This document shows, piece after piece, positions 40,467 through 48,974 of a stretch of DNA of 64,000 nt (the stretch's first letter is position 1; each line of letters starts with the position of its first letter). This DNA comes from Actinoallomurus purpureus (GTDB lineage: Bacteria; Actinomycetota; Actinomycetes; Streptosporangiales; Streptosporangiaceae). The notes under the pieces were generated by a model, which saw only the letters and a program-made list of their open reading frames with translations, searched no databases and was not told where the DNA came from. The DNA lies in assembly GCF_024055795.1 (NCBI RefSeq), contig NZ_JAMXMY010000010.1:62001-126000 (forward strand), given 5' to 3'. Made by a program: the position numbers and the translations under genes.

Positions 40467-41798
40467 ATGCCGGGTCAAGGAAGCGTCGGTGAGCGAGTCC
40501 GTAACCTACGTCTGAGTAAGCATCTATCTCAGGCGCAGCTTGCGGGGACAGAGCTGTCCGACAGTTACATCTCATTGATCGAGTCGGGTAAGCGAACCCC
40601 GACGCCCGCAGTTGTCCGGCTGCTCGCGAGCCGACTGGGCTGCCTGCCTGAGTACCTGTCCGAGGGCATCGAGCCGGAGGAGCGCCTGCACCTGCAGGTG
40701 CGCGTCCGCCACGCGGAGCTCGCCCTGCTGGGCGGCGACGCCGACCAGGCGCTCCGATTGTTCACCGACATCCTCTCCGCCGTCGACAACGACCCGGACC
40801 TGGCCAAGCGCGCCCACTGGGGTCAGGCGCGCGCGCTGGAGGCCCGTGGGGACGGCGAAGAGGCGATCAAGGCGCTGGAAGAACTCCGCGAGGAGGCCGG
40901 ACGAGACCGCGGCCGGGCCGGCTGGCTGCCGGTCATCGTCGTCCTCGCCCGCTGTTACCGCGCCGCCGGCGACCTCGGCCGTACGATCGCGCTCGGCGAG
41001 TCGGCCCTCGAACGCCTCGCGGAGCTGGGTCTGCTCGGTGGCGAGGAGGCGGCCGAGGTCGGACGCACCCTCATCGCGACCTACCTCGATCGCGGTGACG
41101 CCACGCAGGCGCGGACGCTCGCCGAGCGCCTGCTCACCGCGTCCCAGCCGGACCCCACCGTCATGATCATGGCCTACCGGAAGGCCAGCCAGCGAGCGCT
41201 GGAGGAAGGCGCGGGAGGGGAGTCCCTCTATCTCGCCGACCAGGCGCTCGCGCTGCACGCCGGCGACATCCTCACCACGGCACAGGCCCGGCTCCGCGTG
41301 GCCTCGGCGCGCAGCCTCCTGCCCGCGGACGCGTCGCCGGAGTCCGCGAAGCAGGCCCTAGAGCTCCTGCGCTCGGCTGAGCAGGCGCTGAGCGGCGTCG
41401 ACGCGGCCGAGTGCCTCATCGAGACGGCCCGGTCCAAGATGGTGCTCGGAGAGCCCGGTGCCGCCGTCACGATCGCCCAGCGGGTGCTGACCGAGCTGAG
41501 TTCGCACCCTGGCGGTTCGGTGACCGTCATCCGTGCCCGGCTCATGCTGGCCGAGGCGCTGGTGGCGACCGGCGAGCGCGAGGAGGCGTTGACGGCGCTG
41601 CGCGCCACCGGTGACGAGCTCGGTTCGCTTCCGCCGTCGCGGGCGACCGCGCGGGTGTGGCGAGAGCTGGGCGACCTGTTCGGTGCGGCGGGAGACAGCG
41701 AAGGGATGATGAACTCCTACCGCAAGGCGCTGGAGTCCGCCGGCCTGCGTTCCAGCCCGCAGCATTCGAACGTCGTGGCCCACCTCGGCAGCCGCTGA
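40467..41798 (+). CDS. XRE helix-turn-helix regulator with TPR repeats
   Basis: A 443-residue protein. Residues 8-62 form the helix-turn-helix (VRNLRLSKHLSQAQLAG..SYISLIESGKRTPT). The rest, about 75-430, is a chain of tetratricopeptide-like helical pairs (ALLGGDADQALRLFTDIL, ALEARGDGEEAIKALEEL, AEALVATGEREEALTAL). The design matches peptide- or protein-sensing regulators such as those of the RRNPP/NprR type and actinobacterial homologues. No peptide gene is adjacent. ATG at 40467 follows GTAAGTGAG. Confidence 0.9.
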   Translation: MPGQGSVGERVRNLRLSKHLSQAQLAGTELSDSYISLIESGKRTPTPAVVRLLASRLGCLPEYLSEGIEPEERLHLQVRVRHAELALLGGDADQALRLFTDILSAVDNDPDLAKRAHWGQARALEARGDGEEAIKALEELREEAGRDRGRAGWLPVIVVLARCYRAAGDLGRTIALGESALERLAELGLLGGEEAAEVGRTLIATYLDRGDATQARTLAERLLTASQPDPTVMIMAYRKASQRALEEGAGGESLYLADQALALHAGDILTTAQARLRVASARSLLPADASPESAKQALELLRSAEQALSGVDAAECLIETARSKMVLGEPGAAVTIAQRVLTELSSHPGGSVTVIRARLMLAEALVATGEREEALTALRATGDELGSLPPSRATARVWRELGDLFGAAGDSEGMMNSYRKALESAGLRSSPQHSNVVAHLGSR

Positions 41799-41846
41799 CC
41801 CGACGCGCCGGGCCGACCGTTCGCGGTGGGCCCGGCGTCTCGTCGT

Positions 41847-42680
41847 TCAGCCGGTCGTGACGAGGCTCACGCCGGCGACCGCGATGACCAGGCCGACGCG
41901 TTGGACCGGCCGCAACCGCTCCCCGTACACCAGCCGGGCGAGCAGCACGGTGCTGGCGGGGTAGAGCGAGCTGAGCACCCCGGCCACGCTCAGCGTCCCG
42001 GCCCGGGCGGCGAAGACGTACAGCGCGTTGCCGAGCATGTCGAGCCCGCCGGCCAGCAGGGCGACGCCGAGCGTGCCGCGGTCCTTGAGCAGCGGGAGAG
42101 GACCGCGGCGGGTCACGACGGCGACGACGAGCACGACCGCGAGGCCGGACGCCTTGGAAGCCGCCAGCGGCCACAGGGTGCCGTCGTCGCCCAGATGGAT
42201 GATCACGAAGAACAGGCCGAAACACGTCCCCGCCACGGCGGCGAGGACGGGACCGCCGGTGAGCCGGATCGGCCCGGCCCCGCGCTCGACGCTGACGAAG
42301 CAGATGGCCACGAGGCACAGGACGATCCCGGCGATCGTCGTGAGGCTCAGCCGGTCGCCGCGGGCGATGCCGACGGCCGCGGGCACGACGGCGGCCATCA
42401 GGCCGGACACCGGGGCGACCACGCTCATGGGCCCCATGGCCAGCGCCCGGTAGAAGACCAGCAGCCCGCACCCTCCGGCGATCCCGGAGGCCGCGCCCCA
42501 GCCGAGCGCCTCGGCGTGCCAGTGCCCGCCGAACGCCGCCACGGGCAGGAGCAGGCACAGCCCGGCGGGGAGGCTGACCAGCAGGACCCTCAGGTCGTCG
42601 ATTCGCCGCGAGGCGGAGCCTCCGCAGAAGTCACCGGCGCCGAAGGCGATCGCGGACAGCAGGGCCAGGACAACGATCAC
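41847..42680 (-). CDS. EamA/DMT family transporter
   Basis: A 277-residue permease with ten predicted membrane helices in two EamA halves (SAIAFGAGDFCGGSASRRID and GGPVLAAVAGTCFGLFFVII). The C-terminal YPASTVLLARLVYGERL motif is typical. Such carriers export amino acids, metabolites or drugs. ATG at 42680 overlaps the stop of the B3/4-domain gene (ATGA), so the two are coupled, which suggests a link between amino-acyl editing-like activity and export of an amino acid. That link is inference. Confidence 0.9.
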   Translation of the reverse strand: MIVVLALLSAIAFGAGDFCGGSASRRIDDLRVLLVSLPAGLCLLLPVAAFGGHWHAEALGWGAASGIAGGCGLLVFYRALAMGPMSVVAPVSGLMAAVVPAAVGIARGDRLSLTTIAGIVLCLVAICFVSVERGAGPIRLTGGPVLAAVAGTCFGLFFVIIHLGDDGTLWPLAASKASGLAVVLVVAVVTRRGPLPLLKDRGTLGVALLAGGLDMLGNALYVFAARAGTLSVAGVLSSLYPASTVLLARLVYGERLRPVQRVGLVIAVAGVSLVTTG

Positions 42681-43324
42681 GGTTCGATCAGGCGCGTACG
42701 GATGACGGCGCCGGGGGCGACGCCGGTGAGCGTTCCGGCCAGCGCCTCACCCGCCGCGACCAGCCGGTCCATCGGGTACGGCTCCAGCCGCTCCAGGATG
42801 AACAGGGCGTTCTTCGTCCGCTCGGTGATGCGGGTGCGGGTGCACTGGCGCCAGTTCCAGCGGCGGCAGGTCACTCCCGTGTCGTCACGCCAGATCACCT
42901 CGCCGGGCTCCGGCTGCTCGACGACGGCCTCACCGTTCTTGACGGTGTCGAAGGGCTCGTCACCCGTGGCGCGGACGAGCCGGGCGGGCCCTTCGTACGC
43001 GTCGAGGTCCTCGCCGCCGATGGGCAGCTCGAACCGTACGCTGATCGCGTTGTAGGCGTCCACCACTCGATTGATCTCCGGCAGGTCGCCCCGGCGCAGC
43101 AGGGCGTCGACCGACGGTCGCGCCCGCTTGGGGTTGACGCCGAAGCCGCGGTACGCCTCGCGCCAGGCCTCCACGTGGTCGCCGTCGACGCCGTCGGCCG
43201 GTGTGACGTCATCGGTGCGGCCGTCCGACGGCCCGTTCGCCAGCCCCTCCGCGGTCATGAGCAGCACCGCGAAGTCGGGCCGCAGGGCCTGGACCGCCTC
43301 ATCGATGGCGATCTGGTCGAGCAT
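42677..43324 (-). CDS. B3/B4 tRNA-binding-domain protein
   Basis: A 215-residue protein with the B3/4 fold found as the editing domain in phenylalanyl-tRNA synthetase beta. It has EAWREAYRGFGVNPKRARPS and LPEINRVVDAYNAISVRFELPIGGEDLD, quoted in parts. Stand-alone versions may hydrolyse mischarged tRNA or free amino-acyl compounds. ATG at 43324 follows GGGAG. It is coupled to the EamA transporter and divergent from an XRE-cupin regulator. Confidence 0.87.
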   Translation of the reverse strand: MLDQIAIDEAVQALRPDFAVLLMTAEGLANGPSDGRTDDVTPADGVDGDHVEAWREAYRGFGVNPKRARPSVDALLRRGDLPEINRVVDAYNAISVRFELPIGGEDLDAYEGPARLVRATGDEPFDTVKNGEAVVEQPEPGEVIWRDDTGVTCRRWNWRQCTRTRITERTKNALFILERLEPYPMDRLVAAGEALAGTLTGVAPGAVIRTRLIEP

Positions 43325-43387
43325 CGGACAATCTCCCTTCCCGTTCGGTCGGTTCAGCATACCGTGCGGTTCAATGGAATGACCATC

Positions 43388-43393
43388 TAGGGT
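43388..43393 (+). promoter_or_regulatory. -10 box (TAGGGT) for the XRE-cupin gene
   Basis: TAGGGT ends 7 nt before the GTG at 43401, supporting a leaderless start there rather than at the GTG at 43392. Confidence 0.45.
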
Positions 43394-43400
43394 GTCCTCC

Positions 43401-43958
43401 GTGACGGACAAGGTCGGCGACGCGGTCGCCCGCACCGTACGTTCCCTGCGCGCCGCCCACGGGTGGAGCCTCGACCAGCTCGCCGCGCGGGCAGGGGTCA
43501 GCAAGGGCGTCCTGGTCGCTCTCGAACAGGCCCGCGGCAACCCCAACCTGGGCACGCTCATCCGGGTGTCGGAGGCGCTCGGTGTGCCACTGACCAGGCT
43601 CGTGCAGGTCGAGGAGGCGCCGCCGATCCAGTTCTTCCCCGCCGGCCGTCACGTCGTCCTGTGGCACGGGCCCTCCGGCGGCACCGGCACGCTCCTCGCC
43701 GGTAGCGACCCGCGGCCGTCGGTCGAGCTGTGGCGCTGGGTGCTGCGCCCGGGCGAACGCCGCGACAGCGAACCACACACGCCCGGCACCCGGGAGATCG
43801 TCACCGTGGACTCCGGACGGCTGGCCCTCACCGTGGACGCCAGCCGTACGGAGATCGGCACGGGCGACGCGGCCGTCTTCCACGGCGACCGGCCGCACTC
43901 GTACGCCAACGAGGGGGATGAGGACGTACGCTTCGTCCTCGCCGTCATGGACCTGTGA
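43401..43958 (+). CDS. XRE regulator with cupin domain
   Basis: A 185-residue regulator. The helix-turn-helix is VRSLRAAHGWSLDQLAARAG then GVLVALEQARGNPNLGTL; the cupin part has WRWVLRPGERRDSEPHTPGTREIV then GDAAVFHGDRPHSYANEGDE, quoted in pieces. This group senses amino acids or small metabolites and usually controls a divergent enzyme-transporter pair, here the B3/4-EamA operon. Start GTG 43401 is preferred because of the -10 spacing and because homologues begin MTDKV. Confidence 0.88.
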   Translation: MTDKVGDAVARTVRSLRAAHGWSLDQLAARAGVSKGVLVALEQARGNPNLGTLIRVSEALGVPLTRLVQVEEAPPIQFFPAGRHVVLWHGPSGGTGTLLAGSDPRPSVELWRWVLRPGERRDSEPHTPGTREIVTVDSGRLALTVDASRTEIGTGDAAVFHGDRPHSYANEGDEDVRFVLAVMDL

Positions 43959-43988
43959 CCGCCGGGCCGGACGACGCCCGTACGGAAC

Positions 43989-44951
43989 TCAGTAGCGGGC
44001 GCCGACCGGCGGGGGCACGGCGTCGAGCTCGATCAGGTCGTCCTCGGTGAGGTCCACGCCGGCCGCCCGGGTGTTCTCATACAAGTAACTCTGCCGTTTG
44101 GTCCCCGGGATGGGGATGACGTGGCCGCCCTGGGCGAGCGTCCAGGCGATGGCGACCTGCGCGGGGGTGACCCCGTGCCGTTCGGCGACCCTGCGCACGA
44201 CGTCGACGATGCGCAGGTTCAGCCGGAGCGCCTCCCCCTGGAAACGCGGCAGCCTCCGGCGGAAGTCGGTGTCCTCGAACTCCCCCGTGGTCACCGCGCC
44301 GGTGAGGAAGCCCCGGCCCAGCGGCGAGAACGCGACGAACGCCGCGCCGTTGGCTGCGCACCAGCCCACGACGTCCCCCGGGCCGTCGGCGCGGCCGTCA
44401 CCGAGCGCGTCGCGGGTCCACAGCGACAGCTCCGACTGGATCGCCGCCACGGGATGGATCCGGTGCGCATCCTCGGCCTGCGCGACGGTCACCTCCGACA
44501 GGCCGAGGTGATGGACCTTGCCCTCGGTCACCAGCTCGGCCATGGCTCCCCACGTCTCGGCCAGCGGCACGTCCGGATCGACGCGGTGCAGGTAGTACAG
44601 GTCGATGACGTCGGTGCCCAGCCGCCACAGACTCGCGTCCACACCCGCGCGGACGTGCTCCGGTGAACCGTCGCGGATCATCCGCCGCGTCTTCGGGTCC
44701 ACGACCAGCCCCACCTTGGTGCCCAGCACCACGAGGTCGCGGATCCCCTGCAGGGCGCGGCCGACGAGGCTCTCGTTGTGCCCGGCGCCGTAGACGTCAC
44801 TGGTGTCCAGGAAGGTCACCCCCAGGTCCACGGCCTCCCTGATCAGCGCGACCGACCGACGATCGTCCCGCTCCGATTCGGTGTACGCCCAGCTCATGCC
44901 CATACAGCCGAGCCCGACCGCGCCCACCTGACGATCCGCGAATCTCCTCAT
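43989..44951 (-). CDS. Aldo/keto reductase
   Basis: A 320-residue NADPH-dependent reductase. It has the barrel start VGLGCMGMSWAY, catalytic Asp and Tyr in FLDTSDVYGAGHNE, Lys in VVLGTKVGL and His in YYLHRVDPDVP, plus the cofactor loop PIPGTKRQSYL. It belongs to the AKR11/13-like group of bacterial enzymes acting on aldehydes and quinones. ATG at 44951. It is divergent from a SnoaL-like gene, with 230 nt between them and no clear operator. Confidence 0.93.
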   Translation of the reverse strand: MRRFADRQVGAVGLGCMGMSWAYTESERDDRRSVALIREAVDLGVTFLDTSDVYGAGHNESLVGRALQGIRDLVVLGTKVGLVVDPKTRRMIRDGSPEHVRAGVDASLWRLGTDVIDLYYLHRVDPDVPLAETWGAMAELVTEGKVHHLGLSEVTVAQAEDAHRIHPVAAIQSELSLWTRDALGDGRADGPGDVVGWCAANGAAFVAFSPLGRGFLTGAVTTGEFEDTDFRRRLPRFQGEALRLNLRIVDVVRRVAERHGVTPAQVAIAWTLAQGGHVIPIPGTKRQSYLYENTRAAGVDLTEDDLIELDAVPPPVGARY

Positions 44952-45181
44952 CCCGGGTGAATCCTTCCTGGGGTCAGGCCACGGCCTCCCGCGCGGACGA
45001 GAGCCGCATCGGGGAAGGGAGTCTCGATATACCCGGGACTCGGGGATTCGACGCCGAGCCCCGCGCAGCGAGCGGCGCCCCCACTCCGGGTCCGGAGCGG
45101 CCGGGCCGTTACCTCCCACGTAATCGATCTTCCGCTCGTCCCTTGGCATCTTTGCGGCATCGGATCTACGGAAGGAACGCA

Positions 45182-45547
45182 ATGAGCGACATCAACGAGC
45201 TGGTCGGCCGCTACCTCGACACCTGGAACGAGAAGGACCCCGCCGCCCGCCGCGCCGCGGTCGAGGCACTCTGGACCGAGGACGGCACCTACGTCGACCC
45301 GCTGGCCGACGTGGCGGGCCACGAGGCCATCGACGCGGTGATCGGCGCCGTGCAGGCGCAGTTCCCCGACTTCGTCTTCCGGCCCGGCCCGGCGGTCGAC
45401 GCCCACCACCAGCTGGCGCGGTTCACCTGGGAGCTCGGCCCGGCCGGGGCCGAAGCGGTCGTTATCGGCTTCGACGTGGTGGTTCTCGCGGAGGACGGCC
45501 GGATCCAGAACGTCCACGGCTTCCTCGACAAGGTGCCCGCCGTCTGA
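45182..45547 (+). CDS. SnoaL-like / NTF2-fold protein
   Basis: A 121-residue small alpha+beta barrel. LVGRYLDTWNEKDPAARRAAV and LWTEDGTYVDPLADVAGHEAI, then VLAEDGRIQNVHGFLDKVP, match the NTF2/SnoaL superfamily (polyketide cyclases, ketosteroid isomerase-like). The pocket residues cannot be tied to a reaction. ATG at 45182 follows GGAAGGAACG. It is divergent from the aldo/keto reductase, perhaps a functional pair. Confidence 0.88.
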   Translation: MSDINELVGRYLDTWNEKDPAARRAAVEALWTEDGTYVDPLADVAGHEAIDAVIGAVQAQFPDFVFRPGPAVDAHHQLARFTWELGPAGAEAVVIGFDVVVLAEDGRIQNVHGFLDKVPAV

Positions 45548-45726
45548 CCCGAGCCGACGCGGGATCCTCCCTGCGGGCCGGCTCGGCGACCGCCGCGAAC
45601 AGGGTTCGGCATAGGTCCTGAGCCTCATTGGGGACGTCTCAAATCAGGACCTCGAACTCTGTTCGACTTCGTGAGCCGATCACTATTTTGGCTGAGGTCA
45701 AGTGCCCCCAGGGAAATGAGATCAGG

Positions 45727-46179
45727 TTGAGAGCAGTCATCCGCGCCGCCATCGCCACCGGAGCGATCGCAGCCATCGCCGGCCTCACCGTCCCCGCCGC
45801 CTCGGCGACGACGAGCGGCCCGTCCAAGCCGCCGCCCGTGCCCGGGAACCACTGCCAGTGGACGAAGCCCAAGGTCTGCAGCACGCAGTGGACTCGAATT
45901 GTCAGCAAGAACAAGAGGGTGCGGATGTTCAAGGGGTACGCCGGGATCCGGGTCAAGGGGAAGTCGTCCGTCAGGGGCAGGATCGGCGTCGCCTTCAGTA
46001 ACCCCAGAGGAGGCAAGACCGTCATCCATTGGAAGAAGGGCTACGTCACCCTCGTCAATGGAGGGAAGGTCGCCGAGTCCGGTGCGTGGACGTGCCCTAC
46101 CGGCGATTACGCGCAGACTGTCTGGCACACCGCCGGCGGCTCCAACTGGTACAGCAATGTTGATCGCTGTGGCTCCTGA
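45727..46179 (+). CDS. Small secreted cysteine-containing protein
   Basis: A 150-residue exported protein read from a TTG start. Residues 1-30 are a signal peptide (RAVIRAAIATGAIAAIAG..PAASA). The mature part is basic and beta-rich, with cysteines in HCQWTKPKVCST, AWTCPTGD and VDRCGS, probably forming two disulfides. The frame is open to 45628 but that part has no signal features. I do not know the family. It may be a lectin- or inhibitor-like protein. Confidence 0.7.
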   Translation: MRAVIRAAIATGAIAAIAGLTVPAASATTSGPSKPPPVPGNHCQWTKPKVCSTQWTRIVSKNKRVRMFKGYAGIRVKGKSSVRGRIGVAFSNPRGGKTVIHWKKGYVTLVNGGKVAESGAWTCPTGDYAQTVWHTAGGSNWYSNVDRCGS

Positions 46180-46265
46180 CCTGCTGGGCGATCGGGGCTA
46201 GCTAGACGGCACCGGCCGTATCGGTGCACCTCGCGGGGTCGAGGCCGTCAAGAGCGTGGATCGCC

Positions 46266-46271
46266 TAGGCT
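46266..46271 (+). promoter_or_regulatory. -10 box (TAGGCT) for the epimerase gene
   Basis: TAGGCT lies 8 nt before the ATG at 46280; no Shine-Dalgarno is visible. Confidence 0.45.
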
Positions 46272-46279
46272 TGCCGAAC

Positions 46280-47218
46280 ATGCGCATCCTCGTGACCGGC
46301 GGCGCCGGCTTCATCGGCTCTCATCTGACGGACGCCTTCCTCGACAACGGTGACGAGGTGGCGGTGCTCGACGACCTGTCCCGTGGCCGGCCGGGGCGCC
46401 TCGACCCTTCGGTCGTCGTCCACAAGGCGAGCATCACGGACGCCCCCGCGCTGCGCGCGGTCGTCGAGCGCGTACGGCCGGAGCTGATCTGCCATCTCGC
46501 CGCGCAGATCGACGTCCGGGTCTCCGTGGACGCCCCGGCCGACGACGCGGTGGTCAACGTCGTCGGCACCGTCAACGTGCTGGAGGCCGCCCGTACGGTC
46601 GGGGCCCGGGTGCTGTTCGCGAGCACCGGAGGCGCGATCTATGGCGTGGACGCGCCGGTGCCGACGCCCGAAGACGTCGCGCCCGGGCCGGAGGCGCCGT
46701 ACGGCACCGCGAAGTACTGCGCCGAGCAGTACCTCGCCCTGTACAACCGGCTGTACGGCACCCGGCACGCCGCGCTCCGCCTGGCCAACGTCTACGGCCC
46801 CCGCCAGGATCCCGCCGGCGAGGCGGGCGTGGTCGGCATCTTCTGCGGCCGCGCCGTTCGCGGGGAGCGGCCGACGGTCTTCGGCGACGGCCACCAGACC
46901 CGCGACTACGTGTACGTCGGGGACGTCGCGGAGGCCTTCGTGGCGGCGGCGCGGACCGACCGGCCGGGCGTGTGGAACATCGGGACGAGTCGCGAGACGA
47001 GCGTCCGCGAGCTGATCGCCCTGCTCGGCCAGGCCTCCGGCCGTGAGCTGGACCCGGAGTTCTCCCCGGCGCGCCCCGGCGAGCTGCAGCGGAGCGCGCT
47101 GGCGATCGACAGCGCCGCGCGCGACCTCGGCTGGACGCCGCGGACCACGGTCGCCGAGGGCATCGAGTCGGTCTACCGCTGGGTGGAGTCGGGCTCGCCC
47201 GACCGCGCCGGTCGCTGA
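46280..47218 (+). CDS. NAD-dependent epimerase/dehydratase (UDP-glucose 4-epimerase type)
   Basis: A 312-residue extended SDR. The NAD site is VTGGAGFIGSHL (5-16). The catalytic set is Ser in FASTGGAIYG and the YxxxK in PYGTAKYCAEQY. RDYVYVGDVAEAF and NIGTSRETSV are also typical. It would act on a nucleotide sugar, likely UDP-glucose/galactose or a related sugar, for envelope glycan or glycolipid supply. The leaderless-type start at 46280 places the glycine motif at the usual residue 7. Confidence 0.92.
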   Translation: MRILVTGGAGFIGSHLTDAFLDNGDEVAVLDDLSRGRPGRLDPSVVVHKASITDAPALRAVVERVRPELICHLAAQIDVRVSVDAPADDAVVNVVGTVNVLEAARTVGARVLFASTGGAIYGVDAPVPTPEDVAPGPEAPYGTAKYCAEQYLALYNRLYGTRHAALRLANVYGPRQDPAGEAGVVGIFCGRAVRGERPTVFGDGHQTRDYVYVGDVAEAFVAAARTDRPGVWNIGTSRETSVRELIALLGQASGRELDPEFSPARPGELQRSALAIDSAARDLGWTPRTTVAEGIESVYRWVESGSPDRAGR

Positions 47219-47222
47219 CGGA

Positions 47223-48740
47223 TCACGGCGCGATGCGGTAGTGGTAGGTGTACGACCGGGTAAAGCCGGCGTTCCGGTAGAGCCGCCACGCCGCGTCGTT
47301 GTCCGCCTCGACCTGGAGGTAGAGCCGGTCCGCGCCCTGGCCGGCGGCCCACCGGGCCCCGGCGCCGAGGATCGCGGTGCCGACGCCCTGGCGGCGCAGC
47401 TCAGGGCGAGTGGCCATGCAGAAGGCGCCCGCCCATCCCGCGTCGGCCACGAACAGTCCCATGCCGGCGGGCCGCCCGTCCCGCGTCACGCTCGCGAACC
47501 CGACCTGCCCGGGAATGCGGGAGATCACTTTCTCGCCGACCGCGTCGGTGTCCGCGTGGTCGTCCAGCTCGGTGAAGGCCCGCAGCCAGCGCTCGGGGCC
47601 CGCGTCCAGGTCGACGGGGACCGTTTCCGCGCGCGCCGTGGTGGCGACGACCTCGTCGGTGAAGGCGGTCAGCACGGCCGTTCTGGCCTCCCGGCGGTAG
47701 CCTCGCCGGTCCAGGAACGTGTCGAGGTCGTCGAGGCCGGCACCGACCTGGATCGCGACCGGCCGGTCGCGCTCGCGGTAGAACGTCTCGATGTCGCCGA
47801 TCGTCGTCTCCCCGCCCGCCAGGGGTGGCACCGCGGAGTTCGAGCGGCGCCGCCGGACGCCCGGAGTGTGCCGTAGTAGCCAGCCCGCGTGTTCCTCGGC
47901 GGACCCCGCCGGCCAGGCCGCGCGGGCCCGGGGTTCGACGACCCCGGCGACCGACCAACGGCAGGCCTCCACCATGGAAGGGATCAGGTCGGCGAGGAGG
48001 TCCTGGTCCTCGGGCCGCGCGGGCTCGTACTCGGTGATGCCGAGACCGGCCACCTCGAACCGCCGCGCGAGGGCGGTCACCATCGCGAGCAGCCGGTCCG
48101 GGGTGAGCCCCCCTGGTGCGGGCACGCCGACGGAGCGGAAGACCGCCGGGTCGAGGACGTCGAGGTCGATGTGGACGTACACGGCGGATGCGTCGCCGAC
48201 CGCCTCGACGAGCCCCTCCGGGTCGGTCACCGTGGGGATGCCGGTGGCGGCCGCGTAGTCGCGTTCGGCCGGGTCGAGGTCGCGGACTCCGGCGAGCACG
48301 ACCTGGCGTGGTTTCAGCGGGCGGCCGGGCACCAGGTCCGCCGGCCCGTCGCCCAGCAGCGTGCGCAGGACCATGCCGTGGAACGCTCCGGACGGCGAGG
48401 AGCCCGGCGTGTTCAGGTCACCGTGCGCGTCGAACCAGACGACGGCGAGCCGGTCACCGTACCGGCGCGCCGCCGCGGCGATCGGCTCCAGCTCGACGCC
48501 GCAGTCACCGCCGAGCGTGACGGCGAACCGGCCGTCGGAGCGTTCCAGCGCCGCCCGGCACCGCAGGGCGTTGACGGCCAGTGCCTGTGGGCCCGCGTGG
48601 TCCGCGACGTCGACGCACACCCGCCGGCCGGCGGGCATGAGGTCGCTCAGGAGGCGGGCTCCGGCGCGGAGCCGGTGTGCGGTCACCGACGACGACCCCT
48701 GCCACTGCGGCACCTCGACGACCGTCACATCAGGCCGCAT
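47223..48740 (-). CDS. Arginase-family hydrolase fused to a GNAT acetyltransferase
   Basis: A 505-residue two-domain protein. The N-terminal half (about 1-275) is ureohydrolase-like, with the metal-site motifs TLGGDCGVE, WFDAHGDLN and VHIDLDVLDP; the first shows Cys where arginase and agmatinase have His (GGDH). The C-terminal half (about 290-505) is a GNAT domain with AAFCMATRPELRRQGVGTAI (quoted in part, RRQGVGTAI) and LQVEADNDAAWRLYRNAGF. In other actinomycetes the two are separate proteins. ATG 48740 is chosen; a GTG at 48788 is possible. The protein may acetylate and hydrolyse a guanidino compound. Confidence 0.85.
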   Translation of the reverse strand: MRPDVTVVEVPQWQGSSSVTAHRLRAGARLLSDLMPAGRRVCVDVADHAGPQALAVNALRCRAALERSDGRFAVTLGGDCGVELEPIAAAARRYGDRLAVVWFDAHGDLNTPGSSPSGAFHGMVLRTLLGDGPADLVPGRPLKPRQVVLAGVRDLDPAERDYAAATGIPTVTDPEGLVEAVGDASAVYVHIDLDVLDPAVFRSVGVPAPGGLTPDRLLAMVTALARRFEVAGLGITEYEPARPEDQDLLADLIPSMVEACRWSVAGVVEPRARAAWPAGSAEEHAGWLLRHTPGVRRRRSNSAVPPLAGGETTIGDIETFYRERDRPVAIQVGAGLDDLDTFLDRRGYRREARTAVLTAFTDEVVATTARAETVPVDLDAGPERWLRAFTELDDHADTDAVGEKVISRIPGQVGFASVTRDGRPAGMGLFVADAGWAGAFCMATRPELRRQGVGTAILGAGARWAAGQGADRLYLQVEADNDAAWRLYRNAGFTRSYTYHYRIAP

Positions 48741-48974
48741 CGGCTCGTCACTGTCCAATCGGGCTCCCAGGAACGTCGTCGAGCGCACCTCCCGCCTGGC
48801 GCAGCAGGTCCGGGGTCATCCTATGGAGCCGACCGGTCGTCCCGCCGATCCGCCGTCGCCCTCGGCAACGTCGGCCCCGACCATCGGCCCAATCGGTCTC
48901 CCCCGAATTGGTCCTTACGGCCCGACCAATGTGCTCCCTAACCTGGCGGGGTGACTACCCGCCCAGGCGCCCCG

